Shown here: piece by piece, positions 1 to 5,591 of the stretch
Numbering within the stretch: position 1 is the first letter of the stretch
Layout: each line of letters begins with the position of its first letter
Source: an uncultured Caulobacterales bacterium
GTDB lineage: Bacteria; Pseudomonadota; Alphaproteobacteria; Caulobacterales; Maricaulaceae
Direction of reading: 5' to 3'
DNA: 8,038 nt
Assembly: GCA_937981945.1 (NCBI GenBank)
Contig: CALJNJ010000217.1
Coordinates: 1-8,038 of the forward strand
The notes under the pieces: generated by a model
Database searches by the model: none
Seen by the model: the letters and a program-made list of their open reading frames with translations, nothing else
Told to the model about the DNA's origin: nothing
Program-made: the position numbers and the translations under genes

Positions 1-525
1 CGTCCCGTCAAACGGGGCAGCGCCGAAGATGCGGCCTTTATTATGAAAAACGCATCCAAGGTCATTATTGTTCCCGGTTATGGTCTCGCTGTTGCGCAAG
101 CGCAGCACGCTATTCGCGAAATGGTCGACAAGCTGAAAGAAGAAGGTGTGGATGTCGATTATGCCATTCACCCGGTTGCCGGCCGTATGCCGGGTCATAT
201 GAATGTCCTTTTGGCCGAAGCTAATGTGCCTTATGATGAGGTGTTTGAGCTTGAAGACATCAATTCCGAATTTGCCAATGCCGATGTTGCTTTTGTCATC
301 GGAGCCAATGATGTGACCAATCCTGCGGCTAAAACCGACCCGCAAAGCCCCATTGCCGGCATGCCGATTTTGGATGTGGACAAGGCTTCGACTGTCCTCT
401 TCGTCAAACGGTCCTTATCGCCGGGTTATGCCGGGATCGACAATGATTTGTTTTATGAGGATAAAACCATGATGTTGTTGTCCGATGCCAAGAAAATGGT
501 CGAGGAAATCATCAAGGCGCTTTAG
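1..525 (+). CDS. pntB: NAD(P) transhydrogenase subunit beta, C-terminal part (5' end outside window)
   Basis: PntB is the inner-membrane subunit of the proton-translocating transhydrogenase, which uses the proton gradient to move hydride from NADH to NADP+ and so supplies NADPH. Only the last 174 codons are present; the frame is open from base 1, so the ATG at 43 is internal. What remains is the cytoplasmic NADP(H)-binding domain III. It carries the fingerprint [10 protein letters not shown], the conserved [18 protein letters not shown] segment, [10 protein letters not shown], and the C-terminal [17 protein letters not shown] block followed by LLSDAKKM. These match E. coli PntB closely along the whole stretch, and the C-terminus (IIKAL) ends where the E. 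coli protein ends. The membrane part and the alpha subunit gene(s) should lie upstream. Family assignment is essentially certain. Confidence 0.97.
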   Translation, partial: RPVKRGSAEDAAFIMKNASKVIIVPGYGLAVAQAQHAIREMVDKLKEEGVDVDYAIHPVAGRMPGHMNVLLAEANVPYDEVFELEDINSEFANADVAFVIGANDVTNPAAKTDPQSPIAGMPILDVDKASTVLFVKRSLSPGYAGIDNDLFYEDKTMMLLSDAKKMVEEIIKAL

Positions 526-536
526 GGCGCCTTTTT
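514..536 (+). terminator. Intrinsic terminator overlapping the pntB stop codon
   Basis: A perfect 7-bp stem, AAGGCGC (514-520) with GCGCCTT (527-533), encloses a 6-nt loop. A run of five T (532-536) follows, its first two bases shared with the stem. The hairpin begins in the last pntB codons and includes the TAG stop. This is a standard Rho-independent layout for the end of the pnt operon. It ends only 3 nt before the next ATG, which is unusual. Confidence 0.8.
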
Positions 537-539
537 GGT

Positions 540-1349
540 ATGAAACGGGTCGTGCAAATATTATGGCTCATCCCGCTTTTATATTTAGCAGGTCTGGCGG
601 CAGTTTTCATGCTGCAACGACAGTTTATGTACATTCCGCCGGCAGGCCCAGTTGAGACTGTTCTGCCCCCTGAAGGCGCATCGAATGTGGAACTTGTAAT
701 CGCCGGCGGCGACGAAACATTCGCGTGGTGGTATCCGCCCCGGGACGACGCGCCGGTCATTATATTTTTCCACGGTAACGGATCCGCCGTTTATCAGGCA
801 GGCTTTCTGTATGAGCAGTTTTCCGGGGCCGGTTTCGGATATTTGATCCCTGAATATCCCGGATATTTCGGAACCGCCGGAAACTCCACTGAAGAAACCA
901 TCATTTCGGCCGCTGAAGAATCCTATGACTTTTTGATTGAAAACGGGGTCGAGCCTGAAAACATCTATTTATACGGAACATCGCTCGGCGCCGGCGTGGC
1001 CTTGCAACTGGCCGCTCGCCGTCCGGTCGGGAAAATAGCTTTGGAAGCCCCGTTTTATTCCATGACAGCCATGACCAAACTGACCATGCCAATTTTCGCG
1101 CTTGAACCTTTGGTCAAAGATAAATGGGAAAGCTACCGCGCTTTGGATGAGTTGGACGTGCCTATATTATGGCTTCACGGAACTCGGGATCGCATAATCC
1201 CAATGTCAGAAGGTCAGCGTCTGTATGATTTATATGACGGACCAAAGGACAAGTTTGTCATCGACGGCGCAAGCCATGTCAACGTATGGGCCGCCGGCGG
1301 CGGGAACCGCATCATTGAGTTTTTCAACGCGCCGGACGATCGCCCATAA
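540..1349 (+). CDS. Membrane-anchored alpha/beta hydrolase (ABHD13/BEM46/YfhR-like)
   Basis: A 269-aa serine hydrolase of the alpha/beta fold. Residues about 5-25 form one hydrophobic segment (ILWLIPLLYLAGLAAVFML) that suggests an N-terminal membrane anchor with the catalytic domain outside the cytoplasm, as in BEM46/ABHD13 proteins. The oxyanion-hole motif HGNG is at 78-81, the nucleophile elbow GTSLG gives Ser148, HGTRDRIIP gives Asp217, and GASHVN gives His246, so the catalytic triad looks complete. The substrate is unknown; esterase or thioesterase-like activity is typical of the fold. No convincing Shine-Dalgarno precedes the ATG at 540, which lies 3 nt after the pntB terminator. The next in-frame ATG (609) would remove most of the anchor, so 540 is preferred. 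The 3' end overlaps soxR, on the other strand, by 26 bp. Confidence 0.88.
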   Translation: MKRVVQILWLIPLLYLAGLAAVFMLQRQFMYIPPAGPVETVLPPEGASNVELVIAGGDETFAWWYPPRDDAPVIIFFHGNGSAVYQAGFLYEQFSGAGFGYLIPEYPGYFGTAGNSTEETIISAAEESYDFLIENGVEPENIYLYGTSLGAGVALQLAARRPVGKIALEAPFYSMTAMTKLTMPIFALEPLVKDKWESYRALDELDVPILWLHGTRDRIIPMSEGQRLYDLYDGPKDKFVIDGASHVNVWAAGGGNRIIEFFNAPDDRP

Positions 1350-1767
1350 GATATCTTGGACCCGTACCTTTGGCAGCGGCTTTGTCGCCGGTATTATACA
1401 GCTCGCAGACTTCCAAGGATAAACATCCGCAACCAATACATCCCGATAATTTGTCCCGCAGATCCGTCAAGCCTTGAATTTTGTTGTCGATATGGACGCG
1501 AAATTCTCGGCTGATCTTTTCCCAATCCGATTTACTAGGGGTTAGGTCATTTGGGAGCCCGGCCAGTTGTGCTTTGATCTCAGCCAGAGAAAATCCCAGC
1601 TTTTGCGCTATAATGATAAAAGAAACCCTGCGGATATCAGAATTGAGAAAGACGCGCTGTCCGCCTGAGTTACGCTCTGAAAAGATCAAACCTTTTTCCT
1701 CGTAGAAACGGATAGCCGGAACGGAAATGCCTGTTCTGGCCGCAATTTTCCCAATGGAAAGTCCCAT
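1324..1767 (-). CDS. soxR: Redox-sensitive transcriptional activator SoxR (MerR family)
   Basis: A 147-aa MerR-family regulator. The N-terminal winged helix-turn-helix spans roughly residues 1-70 (SIGKIAARTGISVPAIRFYEEKGL), and the dimerisation helix follows to about 105. The diagnostic SoxR cluster motif CIGCGCLSLEVC places Cys110, Cys113, Cys115 and Cys121 in the C-x2-C-x-C-x5-C pattern that holds the [2Fe-2S] centre, oxidised by redox-cycling compounds or superoxide. The start is set at the ATG at 1767 because MGLSIGKIAARTG is the usual family N-terminus; a frame extending to 1797 would run into the operator. A GAGAA stretch just upstream could serve as ribosome binding site. It is divergent from the VOC gene, with a SoxR operator between them, and convergent with the hydrolase. 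No soxS-like gene is visible in the window. Confidence 0.95.
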   Translation of the reverse strand: MGLSIGKIAARTGISVPAIRFYEEKGLIFSERNSGGQRVFLNSDIRRVSFIIIAQKLGFSLAEIKAQLAGLPNDLTPSKSDWEKISREFRVHIDNKIQGLTDLRDKLSGCIGCGCLSLEVCELYNTGDKAAAKGTGPRYLMGDRPAR

Positions 1768-1787
1768 AATATTCTCACAAAAAGCGC

Positions 1788-1818
1788 TTGACCTCAAGTT
1801 AACTGTAGGTCGTACAGC
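1788..1818 (+). promoter_or_regulatory. SoxR-type promoter of the VOC gene (19-bp spacer)
   Basis: The -35 is TTGACC (1788-1793) and the weak -10 is TACAGC (1813-1818), with exactly 19 bp between them and the SoxR box starting in the last two bases of the -35. This over-long spacer is characteristic of MerR-family activated promoters, where the regulator untwists the DNA. The arrangement superimposes base for base on E. coli soxS. The predicted transcript would start about 28 nt before the VOC ATG. Confidence 0.75.
1792..1809. promoter_or_regulatory. SoxR operator (SoxR box)
   Basis: The 18-bp sequence CCTCAAGTTAACTGTAGG is an imperfect dyad. The left arm CCTCAAGTT is identical to the classic SoxR site of E. 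coli soxS, and the right arm AACTGTAGG differs from the perfect complement AACTTGAGG at two bases. It lies in the soxR-VOC spacer and overlaps the predicted promoters of both genes. Site identity is supported by the presence of soxR 25 bp away. Confidence 0.88.
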
Positions 1819-1829
1819 TTATTTGTCAA
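1802..1829 (-). promoter_or_regulatory. Candidate soxR promoter
   Basis: On the minus strand TTGACA (complement of 1824-1829) is followed after 16 bp by TACAGT (complement of 1802-1807), a fair sigma-70-like pair. The -10 lies within the right half of the SoxR box, which would give autoregulation by SoxR. The assignment is inferred from spacing and consensus only. Confidence 0.5.
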
Positions 1830-1839
1830 AGATGCAAAT

Positions 1840-1844
1840 GGAGG
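1840..1844 (+). promoter_or_regulatory. Shine-Dalgarno deciding the VOC start
   Basis: GGAGG lies 8 nt before the ATG at 1853. The reading frame is open upstream to 1727, but those codons would cross the SoxR promoter and run antisense to the 5' end of soxR, so 1853 is taken as the start. Confidence 0.8.
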
Positions 1845-1852
1845 CAAAAAAC

Positions 1853-2290
1853 ATGACTGTCGCAACACTTGAACATATCAACGTCACCGTCACCAACCCA
1901 AAAGCGACCGCCGATTTCCTGTGCAGAATATTTGGGTGGAATATCAGATGGAGCGGACCGTCAAAAAGTGGGGGAACAACGTATCACGTTGGAAACCGCA
2001 GTTCGTATTTGGCGGTTTACAGCGGCGGGAAAGCCGAAAATCTGAACCGCTCAACCGGAAATTATTTGAGCGGCCTCAATCATATCGCCGTCGTGGTGGA
2101 TAATTTGACTATAACCGAGCAAAAAGTGAAATCGGAGGGATTTGAAACCCATAATCATGGCGATTATGAACCCGGTCGTCGTTTCTACTTTCATGATAAC
2201 GATGGGATCGAATATGAAATCGTCTCTTACGAACAAGGTTTTTGGGAGGCCATGCGCGAAATCGCCGATGCGGGGATCGCCCGAAAATAA
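1853..2290 (+). CDS. VOC (glyoxalase/bleomycin resistance/dioxygenase) superfamily protein, probable SoxR target
   Basis: A 145-aa protein of the vicinal-oxygen-chelate fold, made of two beta-alpha-beta-beta-beta modules. The first module opens with LEHINVTV (His8) and the second with LNHIAVVVDN (His77). The last strand, in DGIEYEIVSYE, supplies Glu122. His8, His77 and Glu122 occupy the usual metal-ligand positions; the fourth ligand, normally late in the first module, is not obvious (YLAVY there). Members include glyoxalase I, fosfomycin and bleomycin resistance proteins and dioxygenases, and the substrate here cannot be told from sequence. The first residues of the mature frame (MTVATLEHIN) and a good GGAGG support the start. 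Control by SoxR suggests handling of a reactive carbonyl or redox-active compound. Its stop codon directly abuts the end of the minus-strand DksA-like pseudogene. Confidence 0.9.
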   Translation: MTVATLEHINVTVTNPKATADFLCRIFGWNIRWSGPSKSGGTTYHVGNRSSYLAVYSGGKAENLNRSTGNYLSGLNHIAVVVDNLTITEQKVKSEGFETHNHGDYEPGRRFYFHDNDGIEYEIVSYEQGFWEAMREIADAGIARK

Positions 2291-2500
2291 TTATGACGCG
2301 CAGTTGATGCAGCAATCCAAGTCCGGTCGTTTGTGTCCGATGGATTCATCACAGGTCACGCAATAACCGTAATCGCCGCTTTCGATACGATCGAGAGCGG
2401 CATTTATTATCCGTTATCTCGCGGCCGTATCGCTAGGCTGTTCCGGCTCTGCTTTTAGTGCCAATAGGCGTTTTCTCACCTTTTCTTCATCTATTTTCAT
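2291..2500 (-). pseudogene. DksA/TraR-family C4 zinc-finger protein, interrupted by an in-frame stop
   Basis: Reading the minus strand from ATG at 2500 gives MKIDEEKVRKRLLALKAEP, then a TAA at codon 29 (complement of 2414-2416). In the same frame it continues RIINAALDRIESGDYGYC and on to the stop at 2291. The downstream half is a typical DksA/TraR zinc finger: ALDRIESGDYGYCVTC, then CINC, with Cys47, Cys50, Cys64 and Cys67. DksA relatives bind the RNA polymerase secondary channel and modulate transcription initiation. The TAA could come from CAA (Gln) by one transition, as RQR before the finger suits the family. Even with the stop repaired the frame is 69 aa: shorter than many chromosomal DksA-like proteins, close to plasmid TraR, and a middle segment may be lost. 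No ATG, GTG or TTG lies between the stop and the first cysteine. A base-call error is an alternative. Confidence 0.72.
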
Positions 2501-2525
2501 AATTAAACTCTGGCAAACTCAGGAT

Positions 2526-2539
2526 TGTTTGTGCAAACA
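2526..2539. promoter_or_regulatory. Short palindrome upstream of the ABC ATPase gene, possible operator
   Basis: TGTTTG and CAAACA form a 6-bp inverted repeat with a 2-nt centre, 25 bp before the ATG at 2564. It sits in the only non-coding stretch (2501-2563) between the DksA-like pseudogene and the exporter genes, so it is placed where a repressor could act. No clear -35/-10 pair was found around it, and chance occurrence is possible. Confidence 0.3.
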
Positions 2540-2563
2540 GGGTCGAACTCAACACGAAGCTTT

Positions 2564-3499
2564 ATGACTGCAACGCCTCTTTCTCTTAAAAATATTTCCA
2601 AATCTTTTGCCGGCGTTGACGCGGTCAAAGATGTGTCATTTGATGTACAGCCCGGAGAAATTATCGGGTTTTTAGGACCTAACGGCGCGGGGAAAACCAC
2701 GACTATTCGTATGGCATTGGGATTGATTAAACCCAATAGCGGCGAAGTCACTTTGTTCGGTCAGCGGCCGGGGCCCCACGCGTTTGGCCGGATCGCATTT
2801 TTGCCTGAGGAACGGGGGCTTTATAAAAAGCAGACCGCCCGCGAAACAATCGCTCATATGGCCCGGCTTAACGGTATGAAAGCGAAAGAGGCCTTTCCGC
2901 TTGCTGACCGTCTGCTTGACAAATACGGCCTGAGCGAAGCTAAGCGCAAAAAGAACAAAGACATGTCCAAAGGCATGGCCCAGAAGGTACAGCTTCTGGC
3001 CGCCATTGCTCATGATCCTGAGTTTTATATTTTGGATGAGCCATTTTCCGGTCTTGACCCGGTCAACCAACAAATTCTTGAAAAAATGGTCAGAGAAATC
3101 GCGGATCGTGGCCGAACCATTATTTTCTCGACCCACGTCATGGAGCATGCCGAACGTTTATGCGACCGGATAATCTTGATGTCGGGCGGCCGTAAGGTGT
3201 TTGACGGATCAACGGAGCTGGCATTGACCCAAGCGCCGAAGCGCCTCGTGATCGATTCAGAAGATGCCCGGTTAAAAGATGTTTTAACGCCTTTTGCCGC
3301 CACGCTCGAAGATCGCCCCGACGGCGCGTTGACCGTATTTCTGAAACCGGAAGCCGAAAGCCATACAATTCTTGAAAAATGCGTCAATATGGGCGTCAAG
3401 CTTTCGCGATATGAGCCTAAAAATCCAAGCCTTCACGAAGCCTTTGTTGCTTTGGTTGGGCGTGACGAGGTCGCAAAAATGAAAGAGGACGCCACATGA
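2564..3499 (+). CDS. ABC-2 type exporter, ATP-binding subunit (NatA/YhaQ-like, DUF4162 C-terminus)
   Basis: A 311-aa nucleotide-binding subunit that would power the permease encoded just downstream. Walker A is GPNGAGKTT (38-46), the signature loop is MSKGM (134-138) in place of LSGGQ, Walker B is FYILDE (154-159) followed by the D-loop SGLDP, and the H-loop histidine is His191 in STHVME. The Q-loop region reads LPEERGLY, with Glu82 where many ABC proteins have Gln; this variant goes with the MSKG signature in the NatA/YhaQ-type group. Residues about 225-300 form the extra C-terminal domain (DUF4162-like) of that group. The start at ATG 2564 is chosen because MTATPLSLKNISKSF is the normal family N-terminus; a TTG-started extension to 2525 would cover the palindrome. 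The stop overlaps the permease start by 4 bp (ATGA), indicating translational coupling. The substrate is unknown. Confidence 0.92.
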   Translation: MTATPLSLKNISKSFAGVDAVKDVSFDVQPGEIIGFLGPNGAGKTTTIRMALGLIKPNSGEVTLFGQRPGPHAFGRIAFLPEERGLYKKQTARETIAHMARLNGMKAKEAFPLADRLLDKYGLSEAKRKKNKDMSKGMAQKVQLLAAIAHDPEFYILDEPFSGLDPVNQQILEKMVREIADRGRTIIFSTHVMEHAERLCDRIILMSGGRKVFDGSTELALTQAPKRLVIDSEDARLKDVLTPFAATLEDRPDGALTVFLKPEAESHTILEKCVNMGVKLSRYEPKNPSLHEAFVALVGRDEVAKMKEDAT

Positions 3500-4890
3500 T
3501 CCCCAAGGTTGACCTGCGCCGGACCTATTTGATCGCTCGCCGGGATTTTCTCGGATACATCAAAACCTGGGGGTTTTGGTTGTCGTTCTTAATGCCTTTT
3601 CTGTTCGGCGGCTTCGGTATTTTACTAAGCCAGATGTCCCTCAATGTGGAACCTGTGCGTTATGAAACGATTTTGGATGAGACCAATTTATACGCCCAAG
3701 CCATCTTAGACTCCGAGCGGCAAAAAACCAATGAACGCATGGAGCGCGCTGAAAAACTCGAAGAGCGAATTCCTATGCTCGCCAATCAAGGCCAAAGCCT
3801 GGCCAAATCAAAAGTCAATTTTGTCGAGCCGCCGGCGCCGGATTTGGACGGGTTAATGCCCTATCTGAAAGGTGAAAAGCTATTGTCCATCGGGGAGAAG
3901 GGCAGCAGGCTCAACGGCGCTGTTCACATCTATGATGATAATGGCGAGCTGAAATTGGACTATTGGTCGTCTAATATCACCAATTCGGACGCTATAAATG
4001 TGGTCGAAAAGTATTTCAGCACGAAAGCAAGTGACGATTATTTAGCATCGGGGAATTTAACCGCCGACGGGCTCAAAGCAGCCAAGAAGAACGCACCGAG
4101 CGTCGACGCTTTTGATCCGACGAAGAGCACAGTCGAGGGTGAAGGCGATCAATCCGTGTCGGATTTGGATATTATTCCGTTTGTTGTCGCGATCATGGCC
4201 AGCGGCATTCTGTGGCTGACCATATTTTCAGGCGCCTATATGTTGTTGACGTCCATGCTGGAGGAGAAGCTTAATAAGCTCCTTGAGATGATGCTGTCGA
4301 CCACGCGGCTTTCAGAGATAATGTTAGGAAAATTAATCGGCGTTGCGGCGCTGACCATTGCCGCCATGTCGCCCTATATATTATTGAGTTTCGCCGGCGC
4401 AGCTTTCATTGCCGTTCAGGGCGGGCCTGAGACGACAGAGGTTATTCGGGACGCGTTTTCCTTAAAACTCTTGGTCTTTTTCCCGGTCTTTTTGGTCCTG
4501 GGATATGTCTTTTACGGCGCTCTCTTTATTGCCATGGGGTCTTTGGCCGAGTCCATGCAGGATGCACAAACATTGACAACACCGATCATGTTGCTTTTGA
4601 CGGGCTGTATTATGGTCGTTCCGATTGCCATAAAGTCTCCGGACTCGCCCATATTGACCTTCGCGGCCTGGTTTCCGCTCAGCGCGCCTTTTGCGGCCAT
4701 TGCCAGGCTGCCATTGGATCCGCCGTGGTGGGAGCTGAGTCTGTCAGCCTTCTTCTTATTTTTAATGTCCGTTGGCGTTATCTGGCTGGCGGGACGAATT
4801 TTCAATTATGGCGTTTTGTCCGGGTCCGGCGTGAAAGGTATAATGGAAGCTTTGAAGCGCGTGGTTTTTCGCCGCGGAACTGCCGGGTGA
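3496..4890 (+). CDS. ABC-2 type exporter, permease subunit (NatB/YhaP-like)
   Basis: A 464-aa membrane subunit. One helix lies near the N-terminus (about 26-46, WGFWLSFLMPFLFGG), then a hydrophilic loop of about 175 residues (50-225) predicted outside the cytoplasm. A cluster of about six helices follows (about 227-252, 282-307, 324-348, 361-379, 386-403 and 413-434). This one-plus-large-loop-plus-cluster topology is characteristic of NatB/ABC-2 permeases. The cytoplasmic motif EEKLNKLLEMMLST (256-269) followed by GKLIG matches the conserved coupling segment of the family. The start overlaps the ATPase stop by 4 bp. Family members export sodium, drugs or peptides, or have no known substrate; nothing here separates these options. 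The extracytoplasmic loop has a charged, coiled-coil-prone stretch around 70-100. Confidence 0.9.
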   Translation: MIPKVDLRRTYLIARRDFLGYIKTWGFWLSFLMPFLFGGFGILLSQMSLNVEPVRYETILDETNLYAQAILDSERQKTNERMERAEKLEERIPMLANQGQSLAKSKVNFVEPPAPDLDGLMPYLKGEKLLSIGEKGSRLNGAVHIYDDNGELKLDYWSSNITNSDAINVVEKYFSTKASDDYLASGNLTADGLKAAKKNAPSVDAFDPTKSTVEGEGDQSVSDLDIIPFVVAIMASGILWLTIFSGAYMLLTSMLEEKLNKLLEMMLSTTRLSEIMLGKLIGVAALTIAAMSPYILLSFAGAAFIAVQGGPETTEVIRDAFSLKLLVFFPVFLVLGYVFYGALFIAMGSLAESMQDAQTLTTPIMLLLTGCIMVVPIAIKSPDSPILTFAAWFPLSAPFAAIARLPLDPPWWELSLSAFFLFLMSVGVIWLAGRIFNYGVLSGSGVKGIMEALKRVVFRRGTAG

Positions 4891-4920
4891 CGCACGGCTC
4901 GCATTGAGCTATAACGGGGC

Positions 4921-5586
4921 GTGAGCGAAGACTTATCATATGAGACACGGCGCGAAATTTTAGACGCCGCTTTGGTTCATGTTCCGTTTGAGGGCTGGAC
5001 CCGAAAATCCCTTTTAGGAGCGATTGAAACCCTAAAACTACCGAAAGGCTCGGACGAGTTATATTTTCCGGGTGGACCGAGTGAACTGATTAAGTTCTGG
5101 TCGGAAGAGGGCGACCGAGCAGCGCTTGAGAAGATTTCAGCCAAAGGTCTCGGGAATATGCGTATCCGCGATAAAATTACGGAATGTGTCTGGATCAGGC
5201 TCAATGAAATGCGCGGCCATGAACAATCCGCCAGGCGGGCCGTTTCAAGACTCGCTTTGCCGGACATGGCCGGTCAGGGGCCACAGCAAATTTGGGCTAG
5301 CGCCGATATGATCTGGCGCGCTATTGGTGATACGAGCACGGACGGCAATTACTATTCAAAGAGGACGGTTCTGTCGGGGGTGATAGGATCATCCATATTG
5401 TCTTGGCTCGCTGATGACAGTGACGACAAGACAAAGGCCAGAGCCTTTTTGGAAGCGCGGATCGAAAATGTCATGCAGTTTGAAACGGCGAAATTCAAAT
5501 TCCGAAAACAAAGAGAAAACTGGCCGGATCCTGCTGAGCTGATGGGTAAGCTCAGATATGGCCGGCGCCGGCGTCGGCGCCGCTAA
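4921..5586 (+). CDS. coq9: COQ9-family ubiquinone biosynthesis protein
   Basis: A 221-aa COQ9 homologue. COQ9 has a TetR-like fold, binds lipid-like ubiquinone intermediates and, in eukaryotes, presents them to the hydroxylase COQ7 at the membrane; alphaproteobacterial homologues are thought to act similarly. The N-terminal half is TetR-like (REILDAALVHVPFEGWTRKSL, 11-31). The family signature GDTSTDGNYYSKRTVLSG lies at 136-153, and RIENVMQFETAKFK (180-193) near the end matches the membrane-contact region. The start is GTG at 4921: an in-frame TAA at 4912 precludes anything further upstream, and the first internal ATG is about 79 codons in. It follows the permease by 30 nt on the same strand and may share its transcript. 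The protein ends in seven consecutive arginines encoded within a GC-rich hairpin, an unusual tail that could aid binding to acidic phospholipids. Confidence 0.9.
   Translation: MSEDLSYETRREILDAALVHVPFEGWTRKSLLGAIETLKLPKGSDELYFPGGPSELIKFWSEEGDRAALEKISAKGLGNMRIRDKITECVWIRLNEMRGHEQSARRAVSRLALPDMAGQGPQQIWASADMIWRAIGDTSTDGNYYSKRTVLSGVIGSSILSWLADDSDDKTKARAFLEARIENVMQFETAKFKFRKQRENWPDPAELMGKLRYGRRRRRRR
5563..5582. other. GC-rich hairpin at the 3' end of coq9
   Basis: CGGCGCCG (5563-5570) and CGGCGCCG (5575-5582) pair as a perfect 8-bp stem around a 4-nt loop. The hairpin encodes most of the poly-arginine tail of COQ9 and lies 10 bp from the convergent purK stop. No T-run follows on either strand, so it is not a classic terminator, though it could pause polymerase or protect 3' ends in both directions. 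Confidence 0.55.
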
Positions 5587-5591
5587 ACAGA

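Noticed and set aside
1289..1300. GC-rich 12-bp palindrome GCCGCCGGCGGC in the hydrolase gene
   Set aside because: It is coding sequence for an Ala-Ala-Gly-Gly-Gly stretch near the C-terminus, and GC-rich codon runs readily give such symmetry.
1481..1705. Plus-strand open frame opposite soxR
   Set aside because: It is antisense to the conserved DNA-binding and dimerisation regions of SoxR, with no ribosome binding site or recognisable motif.
1727..1852. N-terminal extension of the VOC protein by 42 residues
   Set aside because: It would be translated through the soxR 5' end, the SoxR box and the promoter; the GGAGG 8 nt before the ATG at 1853 marks the real start.
2672..3148. 158-codon open frame on the minus strand opposite the ABC ATPase gene
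   Set aside because: It lies wholly antisense to the Walker A to Walker B region of a well-conserved ATPase and its translation shows no recognisable family or composition of a real protein.
3025..3399. 124-codon open frame on the minus strand opposite the C-terminal half of the ABC ATPase
   Set aside because: It is an antisense shadow of a conserved gene with Ser/Arg-rich composition typical of spurious frames.
5563..5582. GC hairpin as an intrinsic terminator for coq9 or purK
   Set aside because: The stem is strong but no T-run follows it on either strand, so it was listed only as a hairpin.
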